Positions 39,543 to 47,889 of a stretch of DNA of 61,281 bases are shown here, one piece after another. The notes beneath the pieces are model-generated. The model worked only from the letters and a program-made list of their open reading frames with translations, had not been told where the DNA came from and did not search any database. Source of the DNA: Ramlibacter sp. (GTDB lineage Bacteria > Pseudomonadota > Gammaproteobacteria > Burkholderiales > Burkholderiaceae_C); assembly GCA_014376765.1 (NCBI GenBank), contig JACMQX010000149.1, positions 1 to 61,281 of the forward strand, given 5' to 3'. The first letter of the stretch is position 1. Each line of letters opens with the position of its first letter. Made by a program: the position numbers and the translations under genes.

Positions 39543-39964
39543 TGCTTGTACGCCTTCTCTACGCCAGCCGTGCGGTTGACACCAGCACTGAAGCCATCGA
39601 GGACATCCTCGCGCAGTCCCGCCAGCACAACCCTGGCACCGGCATCACCGGCATCCTCTGTTATGGCGGCGGCATCTTCCTGCAGGCCATTGAGGGCGGG
39701 CGCATGGCTGTCAGCGGTCTTTATGGGCACATCCAGAAAGACCAGCGCCACAAGGACGTGGTGCTGCTGAACTTCGAAGAGATTTCCGAGCGCCGGTTTG
39801 GTGGCTGGACGATGGGGCAGGTCAATTTGTCCAAGCTCAATCACTCCATCCTGCTCAAGTATTCCGAGCGCGCCGAACTCGATCCGTACTCCGTGTCGGG
39901 CAAGGTGTCGTTCGCGCTGCTTGAAGAGCTGATGGCCACGGCCTCGATCGTCGGCCGGGTTTGA
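39542..39964 (+). CDS. BLUF-domain blue-light sensor
   Basis: A 140-residue single-domain BLUF protein that should bind FAD. The photocycle residues are present: Tyr 7 in RLLYAS, Asn 30 in QHNPGTGITG, Gln 48 in FLQAIEG, and the Trp-x-Met element at Trp 89 and Met 91 in GGWTMGQ. No output domain is attached, so it probably acts through a protein partner. TGATG overlap with folE means the sensor is made with GTP cyclohydrolase I. DUF429 follows after 55 bases. Confidence 0.93.
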   Translation: MLVRLLYASRAVDTSTEAIEDILAQSRQHNPGTGITGILCYGGGIFLQAIEGGRMAVSGLYGHIQKDQRHKDVVLLNFEEISERRFGGWTMGQVNLSKLNHSILLKYSERAELDPYSVSGKVSFALLEELMATASIVGRV

Positions 39965-40019
39965 GGCGCTGCGTGCCGCCTTTCGTGCATCGCCGCACGC
40001 CGCCCTTTGTGCAGACGCA

Positions 40020-40871
40020 GTGACCGGCCTGCAGCGCCTGCTGCTGGGTTGTGATTTTTCCAGCAGCCCCACCTCCCGCAAGCCGATCGTGCTGGCACTG
40101 GGCTCGGCCAGCAGCGGCCGCGTCGTGCTGGACAGCCTGCTGCTCCTGCCAACGCTCGCAGCGTTTGGCCAGTGGCTGCACGAGCCGCGTAGCTGGACGG
40201 GTGGCTTTGACCTCCCCTTTGGCCTGCCGCGCGAGCTGCTCACGCAACTGGGCTGGCCTCTGACCTGGCGCGAGAGCATGGCTCACTATGCCGCCCTGAG
40301 CCGCCCCGACATCCGCACTGCCTTTGCCGCCTTCTGCAATGCGCGACCCGCTGGCGGCAAGTTCGCGCACCGTGCCACCGACCGGCCGGCCGGCTCCAGC
40401 CCCTCAATGAAGTGGGTTAACCCGCCGGTGGCTTACATGCTGCATGCCGGCGTGCCGCTGTTGCTTGCCGCGGGCATTCACCTGCCTGGGTTGCATGCCG
40501 GTGACCCGCTCGATGTAGATGAAGCCGCCCGGCCGCGCCGCGTCGCACTGGAGGCCTATCCCGGCCTGCTGGCGCGTGAACTGATCGGCCACCGCAGTTA
40601 CAAGAGCGACGAGAAAGCCAAGCAGACGCCCGAGCGTTTGATTGCACGCAAGGACATCATCACTGCGCTGGAACACGGCCAGACCCGGCTGGCCCTGCGT
40701 ATCAAGCTCACGCACGCGCAGCGTGACGCGATCACGGCCGATGGCAGCGGCGACAAGCTCGACGCCGTCTTGTGCCTGGTGCAGGCCGCGTGGGGCGAGC
40801 AGCAGGGTGGGCCGCTGTATGGGTTGCCGGCCGACATGGACCCGCTGGAGGGGTGGATCGTGACGGCGTGA
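40020..40871 (+). CDS. DUF429 domain protein
   Basis: A 283-residue protein of the DUF429 family, an RNase H-like fold of unknown function. Visible features are LLGCDFSSSP at the N-terminus (acidic residue of the fold), GGFDLPFGLPRELL, AYPGLLARELIG and the C-terminal DGSGDKLDAVLCLVQAAW, which carries the last acidic pair. The GTG start at 40020 is assumed; there is no strong ribosome site. It may be co-transcribed with folE and the BLUF gene. Confidence 0.8.
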   Translation: MTGLQRLLLGCDFSSSPTSRKPIVLALGSASSGRVVLDSLLLLPTLAAFGQWLHEPRSWTGGFDLPFGLPRELLTQLGWPLTWRESMAHYAALSRPDIRTAFAAFCNARPAGGKFAHRATDRPAGSSPSMKWVNPPVAYMLHAGVPLLLAAGIHLPGLHAGDPLDVDEAARPRRVALEAYPGLLARELIGHRSYKSDEKAKQTPERLIARKDIITALEHGQTRLALRIKLTHAQRDAITADGSGDKLDAVLCLVQAAWGEQQGGPLYGLPADMDPLEGWIVTA

Positions 40872-40898
40872 GGTTTTTCAATAGCAGCGCCGCGGCGC

Positions 40899-42551
40899 TC
40901 AATCACTCAACCGCCCAAATGCCTGCAACGCATCCACATCGGTCCGGTACATGTGCAGCAACGGCCCGTCCTGCAAGGAGCCGGCGCGTCTGAGCACGCG
41001 CTCCACCGGCAACTTGATCCCGCTGATGTGCAGATGGATGCCGCGCGCGTGGAGCATGGCGAACTGCTGCATGAACACCTCTACACCCGTCGCATCGATG
41101 CGGTTGATGGGCTGTGCGAACAAGCACACATGCTGCACACCGGGGTGCTCTGCCAGGTGCTCGACGATCGCGCGCTCCAGGGCGCTGGCCGACGCAAAAT
41201 CGAGCTCGTCGTCCATGCGCAGCGCATACGTGTGCGGGGCAAGTGGCGGCAACTTCCACAGGTGGCGGTCGCGCAGGCTGCCGTCGGGGTGCAGGCCGAC
41301 TTCAATGATGCGCGGGTGCAGCCGGTGATACAGGAACTGCGCAAGGCCCAGCATCACGCCTGTGAGCACACCCCAGTAGATTTGCGGCGCTGACGCAATG
41401 GTCACGGCAAACGTCACCCCTGCCGTGCAGGCCTCCACGCGGCCGATGCGCCACAAGCGAACGAAGATCGCCGGCTTCAAAAGGTTGGCGACGGCGGCCA
41501 CCACCACGGCCGACAACACGGCGCGCGGCACATACGACAGGGCCGGCGTGAGAAACAGCAGCACCAGCAACACGAAGAGGGTGGCCACCACCGTCGCCCA
41601 GCCGGTCCTTGCGCCGGCATATAGCGTGATGGCTGAACGCGAGAACGAGGTGCTGGTCGGGAAACTGCCCGAGAGCGCAGACACCAGCTTGCCCATGCCC
41701 TGGCCGATCAGGTCCTGGTTGGCGTCCCATCGCTTGCCATCTTTCTGGCTTTCTATCTTGGCGCTGGACGCCATCTCCAGTGAGCTGACCAGCGCAATGA
41801 CCACGGCAGGCACAGCCAGCAAGGTCAGTGCGTCCCAGCCCACCAGACCCGGCAGATACAAGTGGGGCAGACCCACAGGCAAGGTGCCGATCACCGAGCC
41901 GTCCGATGCATAGCCGCTGTACCAGCTCAACGCACCGGCGGCAGCCAGCACCACCAGCACCATCGGCACGCGCGGTGCGAAGCGCTTGCCGCCCACAAAC
42001 AACGCAAGGCTCACCGCGCCAAATGCCAGCGCCACCCCATCGAACTTCGGCCCGTTCAACAGGCTGGACAGAGGCCCCTCCAGCCCGATCAGTGCCGGCA
42101 GTTGCGAGGCGATGATCAACAAGGCTGCGGCCTGGCTGAAGCCCGAGAGCACCGGCGAGCTCACCATGTTGAGCACCCAGGCCGCACCGCTGGCGCCCAG
42201 CGCGAGCTGGATGCCGCCCGAGAGCAGCGCCAGCCACACCGCGAGTGACACCCATTGCGCGCTGGCCGGCTCGGCCATGCCCAGCAGCGAGGCGCCCACC
42301 AGCACAGACGTCAAGGCTGACGGCCCCACCGACAGTCGCGTCGAGCCGCTGAAAAGCACGGCAATGAGCATCGGCAAAAAGGTGGCGTACAGGCCGGTGA
42401 TGAGCGGCATGCCGGCCAGGCCCGCATAGGCGACTGACTGCGGGATCATCACCAGCGCCACAGTCAGCGCCGCGCCGGCCTCGCCGCGCAACAAGGCCAC
42501 GTCAGGTCGCGGCCAGCGCAGGAAGGGGAGCCAGCGGGAGAAACGGGGCAT
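40899..42551 (-). CDS. SulP-family anion transporter with STAS domain
   Basis: A 550-residue inner-membrane anion permease. The SulP core has IPQSVAYAGLAGMPLITGLYATFLP (in part) at the start of the membrane domain, about 12 hydrophobic segments, and ASLEMA/STSFSRSA signature pieces. A cytoplasmic STAS domain (about 430-545) includes NRIDATGVEVFMQQF. Substrates of the family are sulfate, bicarbonate or other anions. It is downstream of a sulfatase gene on the same strand with a 71-base repeat-bearing gap, which makes sulfate the attractive guess. Confidence 0.9.
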   Translation of the reverse strand: MPRFSRWLPFLRWPRPDVALLRGEAGAALTVALVMIPQSVAYAGLAGMPLITGLYATFLPMLIAVLFSGSTRLSVGPSALTSVLVGASLLGMAEPASAQWVSLAVWLALLSGGIQLALGASGAAWVLNMVSSPVLSGFSQAAALLIIASQLPALIGLEGPLSSLLNGPKFDGVALAFGAVSLALFVGGKRFAPRVPMVLVVLAAAGALSWYSGYASDGSVIGTLPVGLPHLYLPGLVGWDALTLLAVPAVVIALVSSLEMASSAKIESQKDGKRWDANQDLIGQGMGKLVSALSGSFPTSTSFSRSAITLYAGARTGWATVVATLFVLLVLLFLTPALSYVPRAVLSAVVVAAVANLLKPAIFVRLWRIGRVEACTAGVTFAVTIASAPQIYWGVLTGVMLGLAQFLYHRLHPRIIEVGLHPDGSLRDRHLWKLPPLAPHTYALRMDDELDFASASALERAIVEHLAEHPGVQHVCLFAQPINRIDATGVEVFMQQFAMLHARGIHLHISGIKLPVERVLRRAGSLQDGPLLHMYRTDVDALQAFGRLSD

Positions 42552-42579
42552 GAGAGGATGTTAGCGCGACGGCTGCTGT

Positions 42580-42617
42580 CCCTTCTCCCTCCCCCGTAGC
42601 GGGAGAGGCAGAGGGAG
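42580..42617. repeat. Palindromic REP-like element
   Basis: A C-rich half (CCCTTCTCCCTCCCCCG) and a G-rich half (CGGGAGAGGCAGAGGGAG) form a long imperfect hairpin between the sulfatase stop and the SulP start. It belongs in style to the CTCCCTCTCCC-type dispersed intergenic repeats of beta- and gammaproteobacteria. A relative lies inside the helicase gene at 45268. Confidence 0.65.
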
Positions 42618-42622
42618 CCGTC

Positions 42623-43939
42623 TCAGCGGTGCGGCATGTCCTTCACGGAGTACCCGAGACTCACCGTCGCATCCCCCGGGATAGCCGGCATCGTGGCCTC
42701 CCATTCCCGCCAGGCTTGCCGCAGCGCTGCGAGCCGTTCAGGTTCGCGATGCGCGAGGTTGGCGCGCTCGCGCTCATCCGCCGGTATGTTGAAGAGGTAC
42801 TCGTTGCCATCCACCTGCAAATATTTCCAGTCACCCAGCCGCATCGCGCGCTGGCCGCGGTGGTTCATGCGCCAGTGCAGCGGCCGCTCAAAACTGTGAC
42901 CGCTGTCCTGCAGTACGGGGAGCAAAGAGACGCCGTCCAGCGGATGCGCGGCATCGGCCTGCACACCGGCTGCGGCAAGCATCGTGGCGGACCAGTCCAT
43001 CGTCATGCACTGCTGAATGCTCACACCGCCTGGCGCAATCGTGGCCGGCCAGTGCGCGATCCAGGGCACGCGGATGCCGCCTTCGGTCAGGTCCATCTTG
43101 CCGCCCACCAGCGGCCAGTTGTCCGAGAAGCGCTCGCCGCCGTTGTCGCTGGTGAACACGACCAGCGTGTTGTCCGCCATGTGGTGGCGACGCAATGCGT
43201 CCATCACCCAGCCTATGCCTTCGTCCATGTGGTGGATCATGCGGCGGTAGGTATGTATGTTGCCACCATGCAGGTGAAAGAGGTTGTCCTTCACTTCCTG
43301 CGCCAACGCCAAGTCGTCGCGGGTTTCCCAGGGCCAATGCGGCGCGGTGTAGTGCATGCTGAGAAAGAACGGTGCATCTGCCCCCGATGACTGATGCGCC
43401 GCCATCCGGTCAATGAAGTCCACTGAGCGCTGCGAGATCAGGTCGGTGAGGTAGCCCTCCTGCTTGCGTTCGCTCTCGCCCATGAACAGGTCGTGCAAGC
43501 CGCGCGAGTCGCAGTGGGTGAAGTAGTCCACCCCGCCCGACATCGGGCCAAAGAACTCGTCATAGCCCGAGCGCAGCGGGCCGAACGAAGGCGGGTAGCC
43601 CAGGTGCCACTTGCCGATCAGTGCGGTGCGGTAGCCGCCGGCCTTGAGCAGCGAGGGCAGGGTGGGGTGCTCAGGCGGCAGGCCCAGCGTGGTGTTGCCG
43701 CGGCTCTTGCTGTTGATGGGCTCTTCCGCCGCGCCGCGCAGCCGGTACTGGTAGCGTGCAGTCATCAATGCAAAGCGGGTGGGCGAGCACACCGGTGAAT
43801 TTGAATAGCCCTGCGTGAACAGCAGCCCGTTGGCGGCCAGGGCGTCCAGCACGGGCGATACCGGCGCGCGGCCGCCATAGCAGCCGAGGTCTGCATAGCC
43901 CAGGTCGTCAGCGACGATGAAGATGATGTTGGGGCGCAT
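42623..43939 (-). CDS. Sulfatase (formylglycine type)
   Basis: A 438-residue type I sulfatase. The modified cysteine is Cys 51 in the motif CSPTR, followed by FALMTARYQYRLRG. Metal ligands are in FIVADDLGYADLGCYGG and FTSDNGGERFSDN. GKWHLGY carries catalytic Lys and His. There is no clear signal peptide, suggesting a cytoplasmic enzyme. It starts eight bases after the Bug-family gene. A formylglycine-generating enzyme is not in the window. It likely releases sulfate from an organosulfate; the substrate is unknown. Confidence 0.92.
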   Translation of the reverse strand: MRPNIIFIVADDLGYADLGCYGGRAPVSPVLDALAANGLLFTQGYSNSPVCSPTRFALMTARYQYRLRGAAEEPINSKSRGNTTLGLPPEHPTLPSLLKAGGYRTALIGKWHLGYPPSFGPLRSGYDEFFGPMSGGVDYFTHCDSRGLHDLFMGESERKQEGYLTDLISQRSVDFIDRMAAHQSSGADAPFFLSMHYTAPHWPWETRDDLALAQEVKDNLFHLHGGNIHTYRRMIHHMDEGIGWVMDALRRHHMADNTLVVFTSDNGGERFSDNWPLVGGKMDLTEGGIRVPWIAHWPATIAPGGVSIQQCMTMDWSATMLAAAGVQADAAHPLDGVSLLPVLQDSGHSFERPLHWRMNHRGQRAMRLGDWKYLQVDGNEYLFNIPADERERANLAHREPERLAALRQAWREWEATMPAIPGDATVSLGYSVKDMPHR

Positions 43940-43947
43940 GCCGGCCC

Positions 43948-44949
43948 CTAGTCCGTTGCCACGAAGTTGGTGGCCTTCATGATCTTTGCCCAGCGGTCGG
44001 TGTCCTCGCGCATCGTCTTGAGCAGCAGTTCGGGCCCGTCGCCCACTGGGTACATGCCGTTGACGATGAGCTGCTGGCGCACCTCGCGCGAGTTGACGGC
44101 GCGGGTGAATTCTGCGCGCAGGCGCTCAACGATGAGCTTGGGTGTTTTCGCCGGCGCGTAGTATGAAAACCAGGCCGCTGCGATCACCTCCCTGTAGCCC
44201 AGCTCGACAAAGGTTGGCACGGCCGGCATGGGCGGCGAGCGTTTGGCGCCACTGGTAGCCAGCACCTTGATACGGCCGCCGGGCAGCATGGTGATGGCGC
44301 CGCCCACAGTGTCAAAGTACACCTGCACCTGCCCGCCCATCACGTCCTGCCGTGCAGGTGTTGAGCCGCGGTAGGGCACATGCACCATCTGCAAGCCGGC
44401 CGCGCGGTTGAGCATTTCGCCCAGGAAGTGCGAGGGCGTGCCGGCGCCATACGAGGCGAAGCTCACCTTGTTGCCCTGCGCTTTGGCCCAGGTCACGAAC
44501 TCTGCGAGCGTGGTGGCCGGCACGTCCTTGTGCACGGTCATCGCCAGCTCGAAGCTGGCGGCGTTGATGATGGGGATGAAGTCCTTGACCGGGTCGTAGC
44601 TGAGCGACTTGTAGGCGCTCGGGAACATGGTCATCATGCCGGCCGTGCCCAGTAGCAGCGTGTAGCCATCGGGCTCGGCATTTTTCACGACGTCCACCGC
44701 GATGCGGCCGGCCGCGCCACCGCGGTTGTCCAGGATGATGGGGCCGAGCGTGCTGCGCAGGCTGTCGGCCATGGCCCGCGTCAGCACATCCTGCGTGCCG
44801 CCGGCGGGCACGCCGATCAGCACGCGGATGGGTCTGGACGGGTAAGTGTCAGCGCGCGCCACGAGCGAAACAGGCACCAGCGCCAGAGCGCCGATCGATG
44901 CCAGCACCTTCCTGCGGCGCTGTTGTTCAAGGGGAGTGTGGGGTGTCAT
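43948..44949 (-). CDS. Bug-family periplasmic solute-binding protein
   Basis: A 333-residue binding protein of the tripartite tricarboxylate family (Bug/TctC-like), expanded in Burkholderiales. A signal peptide (RRKVLASIGALALVPVSLVARA) with an arginine pair leads into YPSRPIRVLIGVPAGGTQD, the family start. VPYRGSTPARQDVMGGQV and the DTVGG loop contact ligand carboxylates. No TctA/TctB membrane proteins are present, as is usual for Bug genes. Tight linkage to a sulfatase suggests capture of a sulfate ester or its product. Confidence 0.92.
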   Translation of the reverse strand: MTPHTPLEQQRRRKVLASIGALALVPVSLVARADTYPSRPIRVLIGVPAGGTQDVLTRAMADSLRSTLGPIILDNRGGAAGRIAVDVVKNAEPDGYTLLLGTAGMMTMFPSAYKSLSYDPVKDFIPIINAASFELAMTVHKDVPATTLAEFVTWAKAQGNKVSFASYGAGTPSHFLGEMLNRAAGLQMVHVPYRGSTPARQDVMGGQVQVYFDTVGGAITMLPGGRIKVLATSGAKRSPPMPAVPTFVELGYREVIAAAWFSYYAPAKTPKLIVERLRAEFTRAVNSREVRQQLIVNGMYPVGDGPELLLKTMREDTDRWAKIMKATNFVATD

Positions 44950-45032
44950 ACGAGTCTTCCATCAATGGCTGCAGCCAGGCCAATGCCCGCTTCGTTGCAG
45001 ACCCACTTTAATCTACGCACAATGAGCCGACC

Positions 45033-47612
45033 TTGCCCAGCCACCCAACGTTAACCCTGACGAAGCCCGCCGTGATGCAGTGGCTGGCTGCGCGTGGCTG
45101 GCAGCCGTTTGCCTTCCAGCAGGAAGTGTGGGGTGCAGTGGGCGCGGGGCATAGCGGCTTGCTGCATGCGACGACCGGCTCGGGCAAGACTTATGCGGTC
45201 TGGCTGGGCGTGCTGCAGGCGATGATGGACGCTTCTCAGCAAGGGGGGGATGGTGCGCAGGCGCCTGCCCTCACCCCAGTCCTCTCCCAGAGGGAAAGGG
45301 AGCAAGTCAGTCTGCCAAGCGTGAGGGAGCAGAGCGCCATGCGGCGCAAGGCTCCGCCGCTCACCGCGCTGTGGCTTACGCCCATGCGTGCCCTGGCCTC
45401 CGACACGACCAAGGCCCTGAGCGAGCCCCTTAACGCGCTGCTGCCCGCAGCGACCATTGGCCAGCGCACCGGCGACACGCCGGGCGCCGAGCGTGCCCGG
45501 CAGGACCGGCGCTTTCCCACCGTGCTGGTGACCACGCCCGAATCGCTCAGCCTGATGATCGCGCGGGACCAGGCGCTGGAAGAACTGGCCAGCGTGCAGT
45601 ACGTTGTGGTGGACGAGTGGCACGAGCTGATCGGCAGCAAGCGCGGCGTCCAGGTGCAGTTGGCGCTGGCGCGCTTGCGCAAGTTCAATCCGAGGCTCAT
45701 TGTCTGGGGCCTGAGCGCGACGCTCGGCAACCTCCAGGAGGCCATGGAGGTGTTGTGCCGGCCGGTGCCTTCAACACAGGCTTCAATGCCTGTGCCGGCG
45801 CCCGTGCTCGTCCAGGGCCGCATCGACAAGACCCTCATCATCGACACGCTGATCCCGCCAGACCCTGGCAACTATTCCTGGACAGGGCACCTGGGCAAGC
45901 GCATGCAGCAGCCGGTGATCGACGAGATCGCCAAGTCAGGCACCACGCTCGTTTTCACCAACGTCCGTTCGCAGGCCGAGATCTGGTATCAGCTGCTGCT
46001 TGAAGCCAAACCTGAATGGGCCGGCGAGATCGCGCTGCACCATGGTTCGCTGGACCGCAGCGTTCGGGAGTGGGTGGAACGCGGCCTGAAAGACGGCACG
46101 CTTCGCGCCGTCGTGGCGACTTCATCACTTGACCTGGGCGTTGACTTCCTGCCGGTGGAGCGGGTGCTTCAGATCGGCTCGGCCAAGGGCGTCGCGCGCA
46201 TCGTGCAACGCGCCGGCCGCAGCGGCCACGCGCCGGGGCGCGCCAGCCGGCTCACGCTGGTGCCCACCAACACCATGGAGCTGATCGAGGCCGCAGCCGT
46301 GCGCCGCGCTGCCTATGCGGGCCGGGTTGAAAAGCGCGAGTCACCCGACCGTCCGATGGACGTGCTGGTACAGCACATCGTCACCGTGGCACTGGGCGGT
46401 GGCTTCAAGCCGGCAGCGCTGTATGCCGAAGTGAAAACCGCATGGGCCTACAGAAAGCTCACGCGCGAGGAGTTCAACTGGGCGCTGGCATTTTGCGAGC
46501 GTGGCGGCGAGAGCCTCACGGCCTACCCAGACTACCACCGCATCCAGGCCGATGAGAAAGGCTTCTACCGCGTGCCTGATCGCGGCATTGCGCGACGCCA
46601 CCGCCTGGGCATCGGCACCATCGTGAGCGATGCATCGATGCAGATCAAGTTCCTGAGCGGCGCGCGCATCGGCACTATGGAAGAGGCCTTCATCTCGCGG
46701 CTGCGCAAGGGCGACTGTTTTTTCTTCGCAGGCCGGCTGCTTGAGTTCATCCGCGTGCAGGACATGAATGCCTACGTGAAGAAGTCCATCAAGAAAAGCG
46801 GCACCGTGCCGACCTGGCAGGGCAGCAAGATGGCGCTGTCCCCCGAGATGGGGCAGGCGGTGCTGGAGTTGATGCAACGCGCCTCCAAAGGCGACTACCT
46901 GGGGCCCGAGCTGGTGGCCGCGCGCCCCATGCTGCAAACGCAGGCGAGGCTATCGCGTATCCCCACGCCGCGCACCTTGCTGGTAGAGACCTACACCTCG
47001 CGAGAAGGGCACCATCTGTACCTGTACCCGTTTGCCGGGCGGCATGTGCACCTGGGCCTGGCGAGCCTCTTTGCCTGGCGGCTGGCGCGTGAAAGGCCCA
47101 GCACCTTCAGCATGTCGGTCAACGACTATGGCTTTGAGTTGATGGCAGCGCAGCCCTTTGACATATCGGCCGTGACGGGCAAGGAGGTCTTTTCTACAGA
47201 AGGCTTGCTGGCTGATGTCCTGGCGTCGCTCAACTCCAGCGAGTTGGCCCAGCGGCGCTTTCGCGAGATCGCGCGCGTCGCGGGCCTGGTGTTTACCGGC
47301 TACCCCGGCCAGCCCAAAAGCACACGGCAGCTGCAGGCTTCCAGCGGCTTGTTCTTCGAGGTGTTTCGCAAGTACGACAGCAGCAATCTGCTGCTGGGCC
47401 AGGCTGACCGCGAAGTCCTCAGCCAAGAGCTGGACATCGGGCGGTTGGCAGACTCGCTCAAAACCATGCGAGTCAAAAAACTGGAACTGGTTGCGCTGGC
47501 GCACCCCAGTCCCATGTCCTTGCCGCTGATGGTGGAGCGCTTCCGGGAGCAACTCTCCACCGAGACGCTGGCCGCGCGGCTGGAGCGCATTCTGGCGGAC
47601 GCCAACGCCTGA
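45033..47612 (+). CDS. lhr: Ligase-associated DEXH-box helicase (Lhr family)
   Basis: An 859-residue SF2 helicase of the Lhr group tied to ATP-dependent ligase and MBL exonuclease repair modules. Motif I is HATTGSGKTYAVWLG, motif II VVDEWHEL, motif III SATLGN, and motif VI QRAGRSGHAPGR. The C-terminal Lhr region runs to the end. A linker of about 45 residues between motifs I and Ia is encoded partly by a REP-like repeat. The start is uncertain: TTG at 45033 and ATG at 45075 are in frame, whereas the ATG at 45022 is out of frame. Its usual metallophosphoesterase partner is not downstream. Confidence 0.92.
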   Translation: MPSHPTLTLTKPAVMQWLAARGWQPFAFQQEVWGAVGAGHSGLLHATTGSGKTYAVWLGVLQAMMDASQQGGDGAQAPALTPVLSQREREQVSLPSVREQSAMRRKAPPLTALWLTPMRALASDTTKALSEPLNALLPAATIGQRTGDTPGAERARQDRRFPTVLVTTPESLSLMIARDQALEELASVQYVVVDEWHELIGSKRGVQVQLALARLRKFNPRLIVWGLSATLGNLQEAMEVLCRPVPSTQASMPVPAPVLVQGRIDKTLIIDTLIPPDPGNYSWTGHLGKRMQQPVIDEIAKSGTTLVFTNVRSQAEIWYQLLLEAKPEWAGEIALHHGSLDRSVREWVERGLKDGTLRAVVATSSLDLGVDFLPVERVLQIGSAKGVARIVQRAGRSGHAPGRASRLTLVPTNTMELIEAAAVRRAAYAGRVEKRESPDRPMDVLVQHIVTVALGGGFKPAALYAEVKTAWAYRKLTREEFNWALAFCERGGESLTAYPDYHRIQADEKGFYRVPDRGIARRHRLGIGTIVSDASMQIKFLSGARIGTMEEAFISRLRKGDCFFFAGRLLEFIRVQDMNAYVKKSIKKSGTVPTWQGSKMALSPEMGQAVLELMQRASKGDYLGPELVAARPMLQTQARLSRIPTPRTLLVETYTSREGHHLYLYPFAGRHVHLGLASLFAWRLARERPSTFSMSVNDYGFELMAAQPFDISAVTGKEVFSTEGLLADVLASLNSSELAQRRFREIARVAGLVFTGYPGQPKSTRQLQASSGLFFEVFRKYDSSNLLLGQADREVLSQELDIGRLADSLKTMRVKKLELVALAHPSPMSLPLMVERFREQLSTETLAARLERILADANA
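45268..45303. repeat. REP-like palindrome inside the helicase coding sequence
   Basis: CCCTCACCCCAGTCCTCTCC and the following AGAGGGAAAGGGAGC match, on the reverse strand, the widespread CTCCCTTTCCCTCTGGGAGAGG-type intergenic repeat. Here it is read in frame as Pro-Ala-Leu-Thr-Pro-Val-Leu-Ser-Gln-Arg-Glu-Arg-Glu. It lies in a surface linker between helicase motifs I and Ia. Confidence 0.65.
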
Positions 47613-47685
47613 AGTCACCCGCAGGTCCTACACCAGCTTGCGGTTTGTCTGACAGCTCGAATGCTCGGGGCCGCCTAGAGTCTGG

Positions 47686-47889
47686 ATGATGAACACCTAC
47701 TCAGCTGGGCCGGCCTCTCCGGCACAAGACGATCCCGATGTGTCGGTGCCACAGCGTGCCCCGGCTCATGCGCCACCCATTCCGGTCAAGGAACCGGTGG
47801 AGCCGGACCGGCCTGAAGCCGAAGTCCCAATGACGTCATGCACGAAGCGCAGCTTGCGCAACGCCCCTGGCGTCAGCGCAAACGGGTAG
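47686..47889 (+). CDS. Possible small proline-rich protein
   Basis: A 67-codon frame starting MMNTYSAGPASPAQDDPDVS with a proline/acid-rich middle (PPIPVKEPVEPDRPEAEVP). Short proline-rich proteins of this style are common in proteobacteria. The last third overlaps, in antisense, the 3' end of the zinc peptidase gene and loses that character, so the gene may be truncated or the frame spurious. No strong ribosome site is seen. Confidence 0.35.
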   Translation: MMNTYSAGPASPAQDDPDVSVPQRAPAHAPPIPVKEPVEPDRPEAEVPMTSCTKRSLRNAPGVSANG

